From NCBI GenBank assembly GCA_944324675.1, contig CALUXE010000009.1, forward strand, positions 1-42,140: 42,140 nucleotides of DNA, in the 5' to 3' direction. This document shows, one piece after another, positions 16,051 through 23,631 of the stretch (position 1 is its first letter; each line of letters starts with the position of its first letter). A program made the position numbers and the translations under genes. The notes beneath the pieces were generated by a model. The model was not told the origin of the DNA, did no database searches, and worked only from the letters and a program-made list of their open reading frames with translations. Source of the stretch: an uncultured Elusimicrobiales bacterium. GTDB taxonomy: Bacteria > Elusimicrobiota > Elusimicrobia > Elusimicrobiales > Elusimicrobiaceae.

Positions 16051-17145
16051 TTAATTTTTAAATTCTTTTTTCAGTTCGCCGTAACCTTCTTTTTCCAAAT
16101 CCTCATAGGGTATAAAGCGCAAGGCGGCGCTGTTTATGCAGTATCTTGTGCCCGTGGGGGAGGAGGGATCTCCCTCGAATATGTGGCCCAGATGGGAATC
16201 GCCCGCTTTGCTGCGCACTTCTGTTCTTTGCATACCGTGCGAGTTATCAGCCTTAAACACCAAGGAAGAGTTGCTTATTGGCGCGCCGAAGCTGGGCCAG
16301 CCCGAAGAACTTTTATATTTCTGTTCCGACGAAAACAAAGGTTCTCCCGTAACAATATCTACATAAATTCCTTTTTTGTCTAAATTCCAATATTCATTTT
16401 TGAAAGGCGGCTCCGTAGCGGCGTTTTGGGTAACCTCGTATTGTTGTTTTGTAAGTTTCTTTTTAAGATGTTCCTGGGAGGGTTTTGAATATTGTGCGTC
16501 GCTTTTGCCGTCGCCGCCGAATTTGGCGGCGCATATCGATATTTCTCCGCCGGAGATATGGCAGTATCCGCCGGGGTTTTTCTGTAAGTATTTTTGATGG
16601 TATTCTTCCGCGGGGTAAAAGACGGTAAGGGGTTCTATCAGCACTTTAAAAACGGGCTGGGATAGTTTAACCTCGTCCGCCGCGGCGTTAATTGCGGGCA
16701 GCTCGGCTTCATCTGTGTAAAATACGCCCGTCTGATATTGGGTGCCGCTGTCGTTGCCTTGTTTATTCTCTACGGAAGGGTCTATAACGTAGAAGTAGGC
16801 TTTTAATATATTTTCCAAGGAGATTACCTGCGGATCATACTCCACTTTTACCGTTTCTTTATAACCGGTATTTCCGGCGCATACCAATTTGTAATCTGGG
16901 ATAATGTCTTTATTGCCGTTTGCATATCCTACCGTCGTGTTGACTACACCGTTTAGGCTGTCCATAAGTTTTTGCATACCCCAAAAACAGCCGCCTGCAA
17001 GGTATATTGTCTTTAAATTTTTGTTTATTTTTGTTTCATTTTTCTGCATATAACGTGAACTCTCTTTTCTATCGTGTATTTTGAAGCCAAAAATCAATAA
17101 GGCGGCAATCAAGGCCCCCAAAGCCGCCGCGGCAGTATATTTCAT
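16051..17145 (-). CDS. msrAB: Exported bifunctional methionine sulfoxide reductase MsrAB
   Basis: Repairs both diastereomers of methionine sulfoxide in proteins. The protein is 364 residues. An N-terminal hydrophobic segment (about 4-21) is a signal anchor, so the enzyme acts outside the cytoplasm. The MsrA domain starts with [14 protein letters not shown] (catalytic Cys53) and contains GYANGN and the [10 protein letters not shown] segment. The MsrB domain, from about 222, has [30 protein letters not shown] and [11 protein letters not shown] (catalytic Cys336). The two CxxC zinc-binding pairs found in many MsrB proteins are missing, as in other MsrB subfamilies. GGAGG stands 7 bases before the ATG. 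An electron donor would be needed in the periplasm and is not seen here. Confidence 0.95.
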   Translation of the reverse strand: MKYTAAAALGALIAALLIFGFKIHDRKESSRYMQKNETKINKNLKTIYLAGGCFWGMQKLMDSLNGVVNTTVGYANGNKDIIPDYKLVCAGNTGYKETVKVEYDPQVISLENILKAYFYVIDPSVENKQGNDSGTQYQTGVFYTDEAELPAINAAADEVKLSQPVFKVLIEPLTVFYPAEEYHQKYLQKNPGGYCHISGGEISICAAKFGGDGKSDAQYSKPSQEHLKKKLTKQQYEVTQNAATEPPFKNEYWNLDKKGIYVDIVTGEPLFSSEQKYKSSSGWPSFGAPISNSSLVFKADNSHGMQRTEVRSKAGDSHLGHIFEGDPSSPTGTRYCINSAALRFIPYEDLEKEGYGELKKEFKN

Positions 17146-17224
17146 AATTTACCTCCGCTTAGACAAGCGGGTTTTACCCCTGATTTTATTATAAGGTTAT
17201 TGGCGGATTTTGCAAGCGGATATG

Positions 17225-17248
17225 AAAAACCCCCGTTAAAAACGGGGG
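17225..17248 (-). terminator. Terminator of the GNAT gene
   Basis: On the minus strand, a perfect 8-base stem (CCCCCGTT/AACGGGGG) is followed by TTTTT. It lies just after the stop of the acetyltransferase gene and separates it from msrAB. Confidence 0.9.
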
Positions 17249-17253
17249 GACTT

Positions 17254-17868
17254 TCAATATCTGTTAAAGTTCAGTGGCCTTATTTTGCTTAAAGTCTTTA
17301 GGGCCGAAGGCAAATCCCGGTGTATAACCGCATAGATATTTATTATTGATTTTAAGATGTCGGCATTCGGAATTTGCTTTATATCCCGTTTGAACGGCAA
17401 GAAGTACAAATCCAACTCCAAATCTTTTGTCGCCATCGGGAAGTAGTAACGGAAATCCAAGTTATAAGCGCCTTTTTGCGTATAGAATCTTATTCGCCTT
17501 TCGCTGTTTTTGTTTAGGGGGGAGGGCTTTTCAACTTCTAAAAAGCAACCCCTTGCGCCAAGATATTTTGCCTTAAGCGCTTTTAACATTTTGCTTCCGT
17601 ATCCTTTCCCGTGATATTTTTGCGATACGGCAATGTATTCCAGCCAGATAAAGTTCATTTCTTTATCCTGCCATACAAGCATATATCCTATATCATGGGT
17701 TTTGCCTTTAATATGGCTTTGCGCCAGCCATATATCGTAAGAAGAAGTTTTTGCTATTTCCAGGAAGGTATTTTTTGCTTTTATTTCCACATAAGGAAAT
17801 TGCTTTTTCATATCTTCATAAATAACGTCAAACTCGGCCGCGCCGGCCTTTGATAAAATTATCGACAT
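17254..17868 (-). CDS. GNAT-family N-acetyltransferase
   Basis: A 204-residue acetyl-CoA-dependent acyltransferase of unknown substrate. The acetyl-CoA loop is seen as YIAVSQKYHGKGYGSKMLKAL (Q/RxxGxG pattern) in the middle of the protein, preceded by a beta strand with NFIWLEYI and followed by GCFLEVEKPS and the RIRFYTQKGAY segment typical of the fold's last part. The C-terminal 50 residues have no match that I recognise. A strong AGGAGG site is 7 bases before ATG. A TATAAT-like -10 (17933-17938, minus) is available upstream. The gene is monocistronic. Confidence 0.85.
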   Translation of the reverse strand: MSIILSKAGAAEFDVIYEDMKKQFPYVEIKAKNTFLEIAKTSSYDIWLAQSHIKGKTHDIGYMLVWQDKEMNFIWLEYIAVSQKYHGKGYGSKMLKALKAKYLGARGCFLEVEKPSPLNKNSERRIRFYTQKGAYNLDFRYYFPMATKDLELDLYFLPFKRDIKQIPNADILKSIINIYAVIHRDLPSALKTLSKIRPLNFNRY

Positions 17869-17932
17869 TTCAAACCTCCTTTCACTAAGTTGACGATTGC
17901 GAAATTTATTTTATGCTGCCGCGGTTAATGCA

Positions 17933-17938
17933 ATTATA
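17933..17938 (-). promoter_or_regulatory. -10 box of the GNAT gene
   Basis: Minus-strand TATAAT with TTTAAA 17 bases further upstream as a poor -35. The predicted start gives a leader of about 58 bases. The rest of 17869-18023 holds an imperfect hairpin (AAAGTCACC/GGTAACTTT) and no gene. Confidence 0.45.
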
Positions 17939-18023
17939 TCATTTAATGTAAAGCTTTTAAACAAAGTCACCTTTTTATGGTAACTTTTCGCAAAGGAAAT
18001 TGCCGAATATCTTTTAAAAGAGG

Positions 18024-18029
18024 TAAAAT
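18024..18029 (+). promoter_or_regulatory. -10 box placed for a leaderless mRNA
   Basis: TAAAAT ends 7 bases before ATG 18037, with no ribosome-binding site between them. Confidence 0.5.
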
Positions 18030-18036
18030 ATAATAT

Positions 18037-18384
18037 ATGTATAAACCTATAATACTGCTTGTGATATCGAACATATTTATGACTTTCGCGTGGTACGGGC
18101 ACCTTCGCTTTAAGGACAAAGCCTTGTGGCTGGTAATATTGGTAAGCTGGCTGATAGCTTTTGTGGAGTATTGTTTTCAGGTCCCAGCGAACAGAATCGG
18201 GCACGAATTTTTTTCCGCCGCTCAGCTAAAGGGAATGCAGGAGGTAATAACTTTGGCTGTTTTTGCGGTGTTCAGCATAGTGTATCTTAAGGAGAATTTA
18301 CGGTGGAACCATTATGCGGGGTTCCTGCTGCTGATAATGGCGGCAATGCTGATTTTTAAGAAACAGCCCGATTTTACGGTATAA
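18037..18384 (+). CDS. DMT-like small membrane protein, DUF486 family
   Basis: A 115-residue inner-membrane protein with four predicted helices (about 5-22, 28-46, 70-85 and 94-108). Family-typical pieces are FMTFAWYGHL, WLIAFVEYCFQVPANRIG and the region QLKGMQEVITLAVFA followed by LKENLRWNHY. DUF486 proteins resemble half of a drug/metabolite transporter and may dimerise; the substrate is unknown. Length fits the family (about 110-120). It is read alone from a -10 box almost touching the start codon. In the 87 bases between it and the tRNA gene I see only the tRNA promoter. Confidence 0.88.
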   Translation: MYKPIILLVISNIFMTFAWYGHLRFKDKALWLVILVSWLIAFVEYCFQVPANRIGHEFFSAAQLKGMQEVITLAVFAVFSIVYLKENLRWNHYAGFLLLIMAAMLIFKKQPDFTV

Positions 18385-18429
18385 AACTTTTAGAGTGCAA
18401 AAAAAAATCGGGCAAAGCGCAAATACTCT

Positions 18430-18457
18430 TTGAATAGTTTTGCGAAAATGATATAAT
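18430..18457 (+). promoter_or_regulatory. Promoter of tRNA-Ala
   Basis: TTGAAT (18430-18435), a 16-base spacer and a perfect TATAAT (18452-18457). The expected transcription start is 18463-18465, a few bases before the mature tRNA. Confidence 0.75.
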
Positions 18458-18471
18458 AAATAAAAGTTCAA

Positions 18472-18547
18472 GGGCGTGTAGCTCAGTTGGGAGAGCGCCT
18501 CGTTCGCAACGAGGAGGTCGTGGGTTCGACTCCCATCACGTCCACCA
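18472..18547 (+). tRNA. tRNA-Ala (anticodon CGC)
   Basis: A 76-base cloverleaf with encoded CCA. Acceptor stem GGGCGTG pairs with CACGTCC and contains the G3-U70 wobble that marks alanine tRNAs. D arm is GCTCAGTTGGGAGAGC. The anticodon stem CCTCG/CGAGG holds the loop TTCGCAA, giving anticodon CGC (codon GCG). The T arm contains GGTTCGACTCC. There is no intron or mismatch. An Ala(CGC) gene is typically an extra isoacceptor next to TGC. Confidence 0.96.
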
Positions 18548-18559
18548 TACGATTTGATA

Positions 18560-18587
18560 AACCGGTTACCAGCTAATCGGTTTTTTT
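18560..18587 (+). terminator. Terminator after tRNA-Ala
   Basis: Nine-base stem AACCGGTTA/TAATCGGTT (one G-U), loop CCAGC, then T7. Confidence 0.9.
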
Positions 18588-18626
18588 GTTATATGGGATA
18601 TAAGGCAAACCCGCCAAAGGATATTT

Positions 18627-18635
18627 TGATAAAAT
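18627..18635 (+). promoter_or_regulatory. Extended -10 of asnS
   Basis: TTTGATAAAAT includes the extended -10 TGA-TAAAAT, about 34 bases before ATG 18670. Unlike the neighbouring leaderless genes, this one leaves room for a leader with an AGAGG site (18657-18661). Confidence 0.4.
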
Positions 18636-18669
18636 ATATAAAAACAGGCGGTTGACAGAGGTAAACATT

Positions 18670-19965
18670 ATGTTAAACAAAATTCGCGTTAAGGACGTGG
18701 GCGGCCACGTAGGAGAAGAGATTACTTTAAAGGGGTGGCTGTACAATAAGCGTTCAAGCGGGAAATTACATTTTTTACAATTAAGGGACGGCAGCGGGAT
18801 AATCCAATGCGTAGTTTTCAAGGGCGACGTAACGCCGGAGGTTTTCGAGCTTGCCGATAAAATAACGCAGGAATCTTCCATAGAGGTTACCGGCACTGTG
18901 CGCGAGGATAAGCGTTCGCCTTTGGGTTTTGAGCTTGGCGTAAAGGACATAAAGGTTATCCAGATGGCGAAGGATTATCCGATTTCGCCCAAGGAACACG
19001 GCACGGCCTTTTTGATGGACAACCGCCATTTATGGCTTAGGTCCAGCAGGCAGGTGGCGATACTTAAAATTAGGGACGAGATAATATTCTCGATAAGGGA
19101 ATATTTTAAGAACAACGGCTTTGTTTTGGTGGATTCTCCGATATTGACGCCCGCGGCTTGCGAGGGCACCAGCACTTTGTTTGAAACGGATTATTTCGGC
19201 CAAAAGGCATTGCTTTCGCAAAGCGGGCAGCTTTACGGCGAGGCTTCGGCTATGGCTTTGGGCAAGATATATTGCTTCGGCCCGACATTCAGGGCGGAAA
19301 AATCCAAGACGCGCCGCCACCTTACCGAATTTTGGATGGTGGAGCCGGAAGTCGCCTTTAACGACTTGGACGATAATATGGACTTGGCGGAAGATTTTAT
19401 CTGCTACATTGTCGAGAAAGTTTTAAAGAATTGCCGCGCCGAGCTTGAAGTATTGGGCCGCGACATCAGCAAACTTGAGAATATCAAAAAGCCGTTCCCG
19501 CGCATATCCTATACGGAAGCTATAGAGATATTAAACAAGAACGGCAATCCGACGCAATGGGGCGGCGACATCGGCGGCGACGAGGAGACTATAATATCCA
19601 AAAGTTTCGACAGGCCCGTAATGATACACCGCTATCCCGCCGCCATAAAAGCTTTTTATATGAAGCGCGACCCCAAGGACGAAAAACTCGCCTTGGCAGT
19701 TGACGTAATCGGGCCCGAAGGCTACGGCGAGATTATCGGCGGCAGCCAAAGGGAGGAAGACTACGACGTATTGGTCAAGCGCATACACGAACAAGGCCTT
19801 GACGAAAGCGCGTTTGACTGGTATCTTGATTTGCGCAAATACGGCAGCGTACCGCATAGCGGCTTCGGTATGGGCATAGAGAGGGCGGTAGCGTGGATAT
19901 GCGGCCTTCCGCACGTTAGGGAAACGATACCGTTCCCGAGGCTTATGGACAGGCTTAAACCGTAA
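18670..19965 (+). CDS. asnS: Asparagine--tRNA ligase
   Basis: Class IIb aminoacyl-tRNA synthetase charging tRNA-Asn directly. The protein is 431 residues: N-terminal OB fold for the anticodon ([35 protein letters not shown]), then the catalytic core with motif 2 ([21 protein letters not shown]) and motif 3 ([15 protein letters not shown], ending FPRL). ATG 18670 is preferred over TTG 18652 because AGAGG is 8 bases before it. Direct charging means that the AspRS encoded downstream can be Asp-specific. A terminator follows at 19989-20013. Confidence 0.96.
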   Translation: MLNKIRVKDVGGHVGEEITLKGWLYNKRSSGKLHFLQLRDGSGIIQCVVFKGDVTPEVFELADKITQESSIEVTGTVREDKRSPLGFELGVKDIKVIQMAKDYPISPKEHGTAFLMDNRHLWLRSSRQVAILKIRDEIIFSIREYFKNNGFVLVDSPILTPAACEGTSTLFETDYFGQKALLSQSGQLYGEASAMALGKIYCFGPTFRAEKSKTRRHLTEFWMVEPEVAFNDLDDNMDLAEDFICYIVEKVLKNCRAELEVLGRDISKLENIKKPFPRISYTEAIEILNKNGNPTQWGGDIGGDEETIISKSFDRPVMIHRYPAAIKAFYMKRDPKDEKLALAVDVIGPEGYGEIIGGSQREEDYDVLVKRIHEQGLDESAFDWYLDLRKYGSVPHSGFGMGIERAVAWICGLPHVRETIPFPRLMDRLKP

Positions 19966-19988
19966 TCAAGGTTATAGCCATGGATTTG

Positions 19989-20013
19989 AACCCGGCCTCG
20001 CGCCGGGTTTTTT
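19989..20013 (+). terminator. Terminator of asnS
   Basis: Stem AACCCGGC/GCCGGGTT with a 5-base loop and T6. Confidence 0.9.
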
Positions 20014-20071
20014 ATCGTTAAGGTCTTTGATAATAACAAGTCCGCAAGCGGTAAATATTTATAATTTAAAA

Positions 20072-20080
20072 TGATAAAAT
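20072..20080 (+). promoter_or_regulatory. Extended -10 placed for leaderless hisS
   Basis: TGA-TAAAAT (20072-20080) ends 7 bases before ATG 20088. There is no Shine-Dalgarno sequence in between. Confidence 0.5.
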
Positions 20081-20087
20081 ATAATAT

Positions 20088-21317
20088 ATGGCAAAATTGG
20101 TAAGAGGATTTAGAGATATTTTCGGCCCCGAGGCGGCCGCATTGACCGCGCTGGAGTCTTCGGCGCGCAAGGTATTTAAACTTTACGGCGTCAGCGAACT
20201 TCGCATACCTACCGTAGAGCAGAAGGAGCTATTCGTAAAGGCGACGGGCACCACTACCGACATAGTTCAAAAGGAAATGTACAGTTTTGAGGACGCGGGG
20301 CGCCGCCTTTTGGCGCTTAGACCGGAGGGAACACCCGGCGTGGCGCGCGCGTATATAGAGAATAACTTCGCGCAGGGCTCGCCCGTCCAGCAGTTTTTTT
20401 ATATAGGCAATATGTTCAGGGCGGAGCGTCCTCAGGCGGGGCGTTACCGCGAGTTTGAGCAAATCGGCGCGGAATTTTTGGGAAATCCGGCCCCTGCGGC
20501 CGACGCTCAGGCAATATTGCTGTTAAAAGACATTATGAAGGACTTTGGCATAAAGCGTTACAGCGTAAAGATAAATTCCTTAGGCTGCGAAAAATGCCGT
20601 CCTTTATACCGTCAGGCGCTTATAGAATATTTATCCTCTTCCAAAGACGATCTTTGCGACTTGTGCAAAGACCGTTTGGAGCGCAATCCCCTTAGAGTAT
20701 TGGACTGCAAAATCGACGGCCCCAAATTTAAGGAAAGCGCGCCGAAAATGGCTTTGTGCCCCGAATGTGAGGAACATTTTTCTCAGGTAAAGAAACTTTT
20801 GGACGGCAAGATAGACTACATAGTAGATCCTTGTCTTGTGCGGGGTTTGGATTATTATACCAGGACGGTATTTGAGTTCCAGGCGGGGGAAAACTCCCAA
20901 AACGCGATAGCGGCGGGCGGCAGGTATGACACGCTTATAAAATCAATGGGCGGGGCGGATATACCGGCGGTAGGCTGGGCTATGGGCGCGGAACGCACTT
21001 GCGCGGCTTTGGGCGCTCTGCCCGATTGCGGAGAAAAGAAAGTATATGTAGTCAGTTTGGAAAAGGACTGTAACGAATATGCTTTTAACATAATGCAGAC
21101 TTTGAGAGATGCGGGCATCATAACGGAAGGCGGCCTTTTCGATAAGAACATCAAAGGACAGATGAAGCAGGCCGACAGGACTAAAGCGTCTTTGGCGGTG
21201 ATAGTCGGCGGTACGGAAAAGGAACGAGGTACGGCCGAACTTAAAGATTTGACAAGCGGCGAGCAGAAGGAATATTTGATAAGCGAGCTCGCCGCCGCGA
21301 TTAAAAACATAAAATAG
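20088..21317 (+). CDS. hisS: Histidine--tRNA ligase
   Basis: Class IIa synthetase for tRNA-His. The protein is 409 residues: N-terminal VRGFRDIFGPEA (motif 1 region), ALRPEGTPGVARAYIE, motif 2 NMFRAERPQAGRYREFEQIG, the His-binding motif LVRGLDYYTRTVFEF, motif 3 GWAMGAERTC, and the C-terminal anticodon domain with KVYVVSLEKDC and QMKQADRTKASLAVIVGG. Cys pairs in CEKC, CDLC and CPEC in the insertion suggest a zinc site in the insertion domain, as seen in some HisRS proteins. aspS begins 12 bases after the stop, so the two form the common hisS-aspS operon. The mRNA is probably leaderless. Confidence 0.96.
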   Translation: MAKLVRGFRDIFGPEAAALTALESSARKVFKLYGVSELRIPTVEQKELFVKATGTTTDIVQKEMYSFEDAGRRLLALRPEGTPGVARAYIENNFAQGSPVQQFFYIGNMFRAERPQAGRYREFEQIGAEFLGNPAPAADAQAILLLKDIMKDFGIKRYSVKINSLGCEKCRPLYRQALIEYLSSSKDDLCDLCKDRLERNPLRVLDCKIDGPKFKESAPKMALCPECEEHFSQVKKLLDGKIDYIVDPCLVRGLDYYTRTVFEFQAGENSQNAIAAGGRYDTLIKSMGGADIPAVGWAMGAERTCAALGALPDCGEKKVYVVSLEKDCNEYAFNIMQTLRDAGIITEGGLFDKNIKGQMKQADRTKASLAVIVGGTEKERGTAELKDLTSGEQKEYLISELAAAIKNIK

Positions 21318-21329
21318 ACTTGGTGGATT

Positions 21330-23105
21330 ATGAAAAGAACAAATTACTGCGGCGAGATAACCGCCGCGCTTGAAGGAACAAAGCAAACGCTCTGCGGCTG
21401 GGTGCACGGATACCGCAACCACGGCGGCGTATTATTTATAGATTTAAGGGACAGGACGGGCTTTGTGCAGTTGGTTGTGGGGCCCGAGAATAAAGAGGCT
21501 TTTGAAACGGCCTCTTCTTTAAGGAACGAATACGTCGTCCGCGCGCAGGGCGTGGTGGCGCGGCGCAAAGAGGGCTACGTAAACAAAAATATTCCCACCG
21601 GCGAAGTGGAGATAATAGTAGATAAAATAGAAACTTTAAACACCTGCGTGCCTTTGCCTTTTGATATCGATACCGACAAGAATATATCTGAAGACATTCG
21701 CCTTAAATATCGCTATTTGGATTTGAGGAACGCCAGAATGGTGCGCAATTTGACAACCCGCCACCGCTTGGCGCAGGTAATAAGGCATTATTTTGACGAG
21801 CACGGCTTTTTGGAAGTGGAAACCCCTATATTAACGCGTTCCACGCCCGAGGGCGCGCGCGATTATTTGGTGCCTTCCAGAGTGCATAACGGCAAGTTTT
21901 ACGCTTTGCCGCAAAGCCCGCAGATGTTCAAGCAGACTTTGATGGCCAGCGGCATAGACAGATATTTCCAGCTCGCCAGAGCGTTTCGCGACGAGGATCT
22001 GCGCGCCGACAGGCAGCCCGAACACACCCAAGTGGATATAGAGATGTCTTTCGTGGAACTTGACGATATTTTCGAAATAGCGGAAGGTATGATGCAAACG
22101 GCGTTTAAAGCGGTGGGCGAGGAAATAAAAGCCCCGTTTATCCGACTGCCTTATAAAGAGGCTCTTTTGCGTTTTGGCAGCGATAAGCCCGATATGCGCT
22201 TTGATATGGAAATATCGGATATAACTGAAATATTCAAAGCGACCGCATTCAAGGTTTTTGAAGGCGTAATAAAAGAAGGCGGGGCGATAAGGGCTTTAAA
22301 GGCCGATTTGAGCGCGGATAAACTTAGCCGCGGCGTCATTGACAAACTTACCGAACTGGTCAAGAAGAACGGCGGGAAAGGGCTTGTATGGCTCAAATTT
22401 AAGGACGGCAAATTTGAAGGGCCTTCCGCCAAATTCTTTAAGGAAGACGAACTTAAAGCTCTGGCTGAGCATTTTAAGCCTGAGCAAGGCGATACGGTCT
22501 TTATCGGAAGCGACGCCAAAGCCGATACATGCGCTTTGTTTATGGGCGCTTTAAGAAAGGAGCTTATCAAGATTTTGGAACTTAAGCCCAAAGTGAAATG
22601 GGCGCCTTTATGGGTGGTAAACTTCCCGCTGTTGGAATATATTCCCGAAGAAGACCGCTATGACGCGGCGCATAATCCGTTTACCGCGCCCGTGACGGAA
22701 GATATACCGCTTTTGGACAGCGATCCATTGAAAGTAAGGTCCTATCAGTTTGATATGGTGCTAAACGGAATGGAATTGGCTTCCGGTTCTATAAGGAACC
22801 ACAGGCGCGAGATTCAAGAGAAGATTTTGGCTTTGATGAAGCACTCCAAAGAGGAAGCGGCCAGAAGATTTGGTATGCTTTTGAACGCTTTGGAACGCGG
22901 CACTCCTCCGCATGGCGGAATGGGGCTCGGGTTTGACAGGCTTACGGCTTTAATATGCGGGGAAGATTCCATTAAGGAAGTTATAGCTTTCCCCAAGACG
23001 ACGGCTGCCGCCTGTCCGCTTACGGAATCGCCTAATATAGTCGACCAGAAGCAGTTGGACGAACTTGGCATAGCGATAACGCATATGGAGGAAGAGAATA
23101 AATAA
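21330..23105 (+). CDS. aspS: Aspartate--tRNA ligase
   Basis: Class IIb synthetase for tRNA-Asp, bacterial type, 591 residues. N-terminal OB fold (LCGWVHGYRNHGGVLFIDLRD), the catalytic core with GARDYLVPSRV, ALPQSPQMFKQTLM and motif 2 LARAFRDEDLRADRQPEHTQ, the bacterial GAD insertion at about 300-415, and motif 3 GMGLGFDRLTALICG. The closing region IAFPKTTAAACPLTESP is typical. GGTGG precedes ATG 21330. Since asnS is present, the enzyme is likely discriminating. The 526 bases after its stop hold no conventional gene. Confidence 0.96.
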   Translation: MKRTNYCGEITAALEGTKQTLCGWVHGYRNHGGVLFIDLRDRTGFVQLVVGPENKEAFETASSLRNEYVVRAQGVVARRKEGYVNKNIPTGEVEIIVDKIETLNTCVPLPFDIDTDKNISEDIRLKYRYLDLRNARMVRNLTTRHRLAQVIRHYFDEHGFLEVETPILTRSTPEGARDYLVPSRVHNGKFYALPQSPQMFKQTLMASGIDRYFQLARAFRDEDLRADRQPEHTQVDIEMSFVELDDIFEIAEGMMQTAFKAVGEEIKAPFIRLPYKEALLRFGSDKPDMRFDMEISDITEIFKATAFKVFEGVIKEGGAIRALKADLSADKLSRGVIDKLTELVKKNGGKGLVWLKFKDGKFEGPSAKFFKEDELKALAEHFKPEQGDTVFIGSDAKADTCALFMGALRKELIKILELKPKVKWAPLWVVNFPLLEYIPEEDRYDAAHNPFTAPVTEDIPLLDSDPLKVRSYQFDMVLNGMELASGSIRNHRREIQEKILALMKHSKEEAARRFGMLLNALERGTPPHGGMGLGFDRLTALICGEDSIKEVIAFPKTTAAACPLTESPNIVDQKQLDELGIAITHMEEENK

Positions 23106-23146
23106 ATTTCCCGAAGTAAATAAAAACGACTAAAAAGCAGTAAATT

Positions 23147-23152
23147 TATAAT
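23147..23152 (+). promoter_or_regulatory. -10 box before the structured RNA region
   Basis: TATAAT (23147-23152), with ACGACT 15 bases further upstream as a poor -35. A start near 23159 would give a transcript of about 170 bases to the T run at 23326-23331. Confidence 0.35.
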
Positions 23153-23169
23153 TTAAGACTGATTTTTTG

Positions 23170-23331
23170 GCGCCGGTTAACGCCCGGCCATATCAAAGAT
23201 AAAACTTTGATAAGCTTCAACCCCAAAAAATTGTCGCCAGTTATAGAAGCGTTCCGTCTTTAGGAGGGAATCGTTTCGGCGGCATATTTTTTCATGTGGG
23301 TTGAAGCTCATGGAAATTATGCCGCTTTTTT
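23170..23331 (+). ncRNA. Structured RNA candidate with competing folds
   Basis: Several clean pairings occur here. TATCAAAG (23191-23198) pairs with CTTTGATA (23205-23212). Immediately after, AGCTTCAACCC (23213-23223) is an exact complement of GGGTTGAAGCT (23298-23308), enclosing A6 (23225-23230) with T6 (23287-23292), TGTCGCC (23232-23238) with GGCGGCA (23278-23284), and an inner TTCC/GGAA hairpin. In the alternative fold GCGGCATA (23279-23286) pairs with TATGCCGC (23318-23325), followed by T6, a good terminator. The two folds exclude each other. It could be an attenuator or riboswitch, a free small RNA of about 170 bases (6S-like in length), or chance. Confidence 0.5.
23279..23331 (+). terminator. 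Terminator arm of the structured RNA
   Basis: Eight-base stem GCGGCATA/TATGCCGC, extended inward by partial T-A and CATG/CATG pairing, then T6. It may also end hisS-aspS transcripts. Confidence 0.75.
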
Positions 23332-23344
23332 ACGGCTTTATGTT

Positions 23345-23428
23345 ATGCTGATATTAAAAATTATTTTAGCGCTATGGCTTGTTTTGTTTTTGTTTTTCGC
23401 GTTGGTTTTCTTTTCCTCGGAGAATTAA
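23345..23428 (+). CDS. Possible 27-residue membrane peptide
   Basis: An ATG-started frame of 27 codons: MLILKIILALWLVLFLFF, then ALVFFSSEN. It would be a single hydrophobic helix with one Lys near the N-terminus and a polar C-terminus, the shape of many small regulatory or type I toxin peptides. It lies 14 bases after the terminator of the structured RNA. Against it: no ribosome-binding site is seen, and T-rich DNA readily yields hydrophobic frames of this length. The rest of 23429-23631 is AT-rich and holds no feature that I can support. Confidence 0.25.
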   Translation: MLILKIILALWLVLFLFFALVFFSSEN

Positions 23429-23631
23429 ATTTTATTTTTATATGGCTAACCGCGGCGAGCGCTTCCCTGGAAAATATAATTCCTTTGTTTTTTGTTCAAT
23501 TCTGCGATTCTTGAGCGAATTTTAAGGAATTAAGACCATTCGTGAAAAACGCTATTGCCCAAAATATAAATTATTGTTATATTTAATATAAAGGGGAAAC
23601 GCAGTTCGCGAAAAGGGAAAACGGATATTTT

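Noticed and set aside
23106-23331. T-box or amino-acid riboswitch linked to the tRNA synthetase genes
   Set aside because: The structured region lies after aspS, not before it, and no T-box signature (AGGGTGGNACCGCG-like) is present; leaders of asnS and hisS are too short.
23170-23331. tmRNA, SRP RNA or RNase P RNA
   Set aside because: No tRNA-like ends, no SRP GGAAGGAAGC-type core and no RNase P conserved segments are visible; 6S RNA is not excluded but the 5' and 3' ends do not pair.
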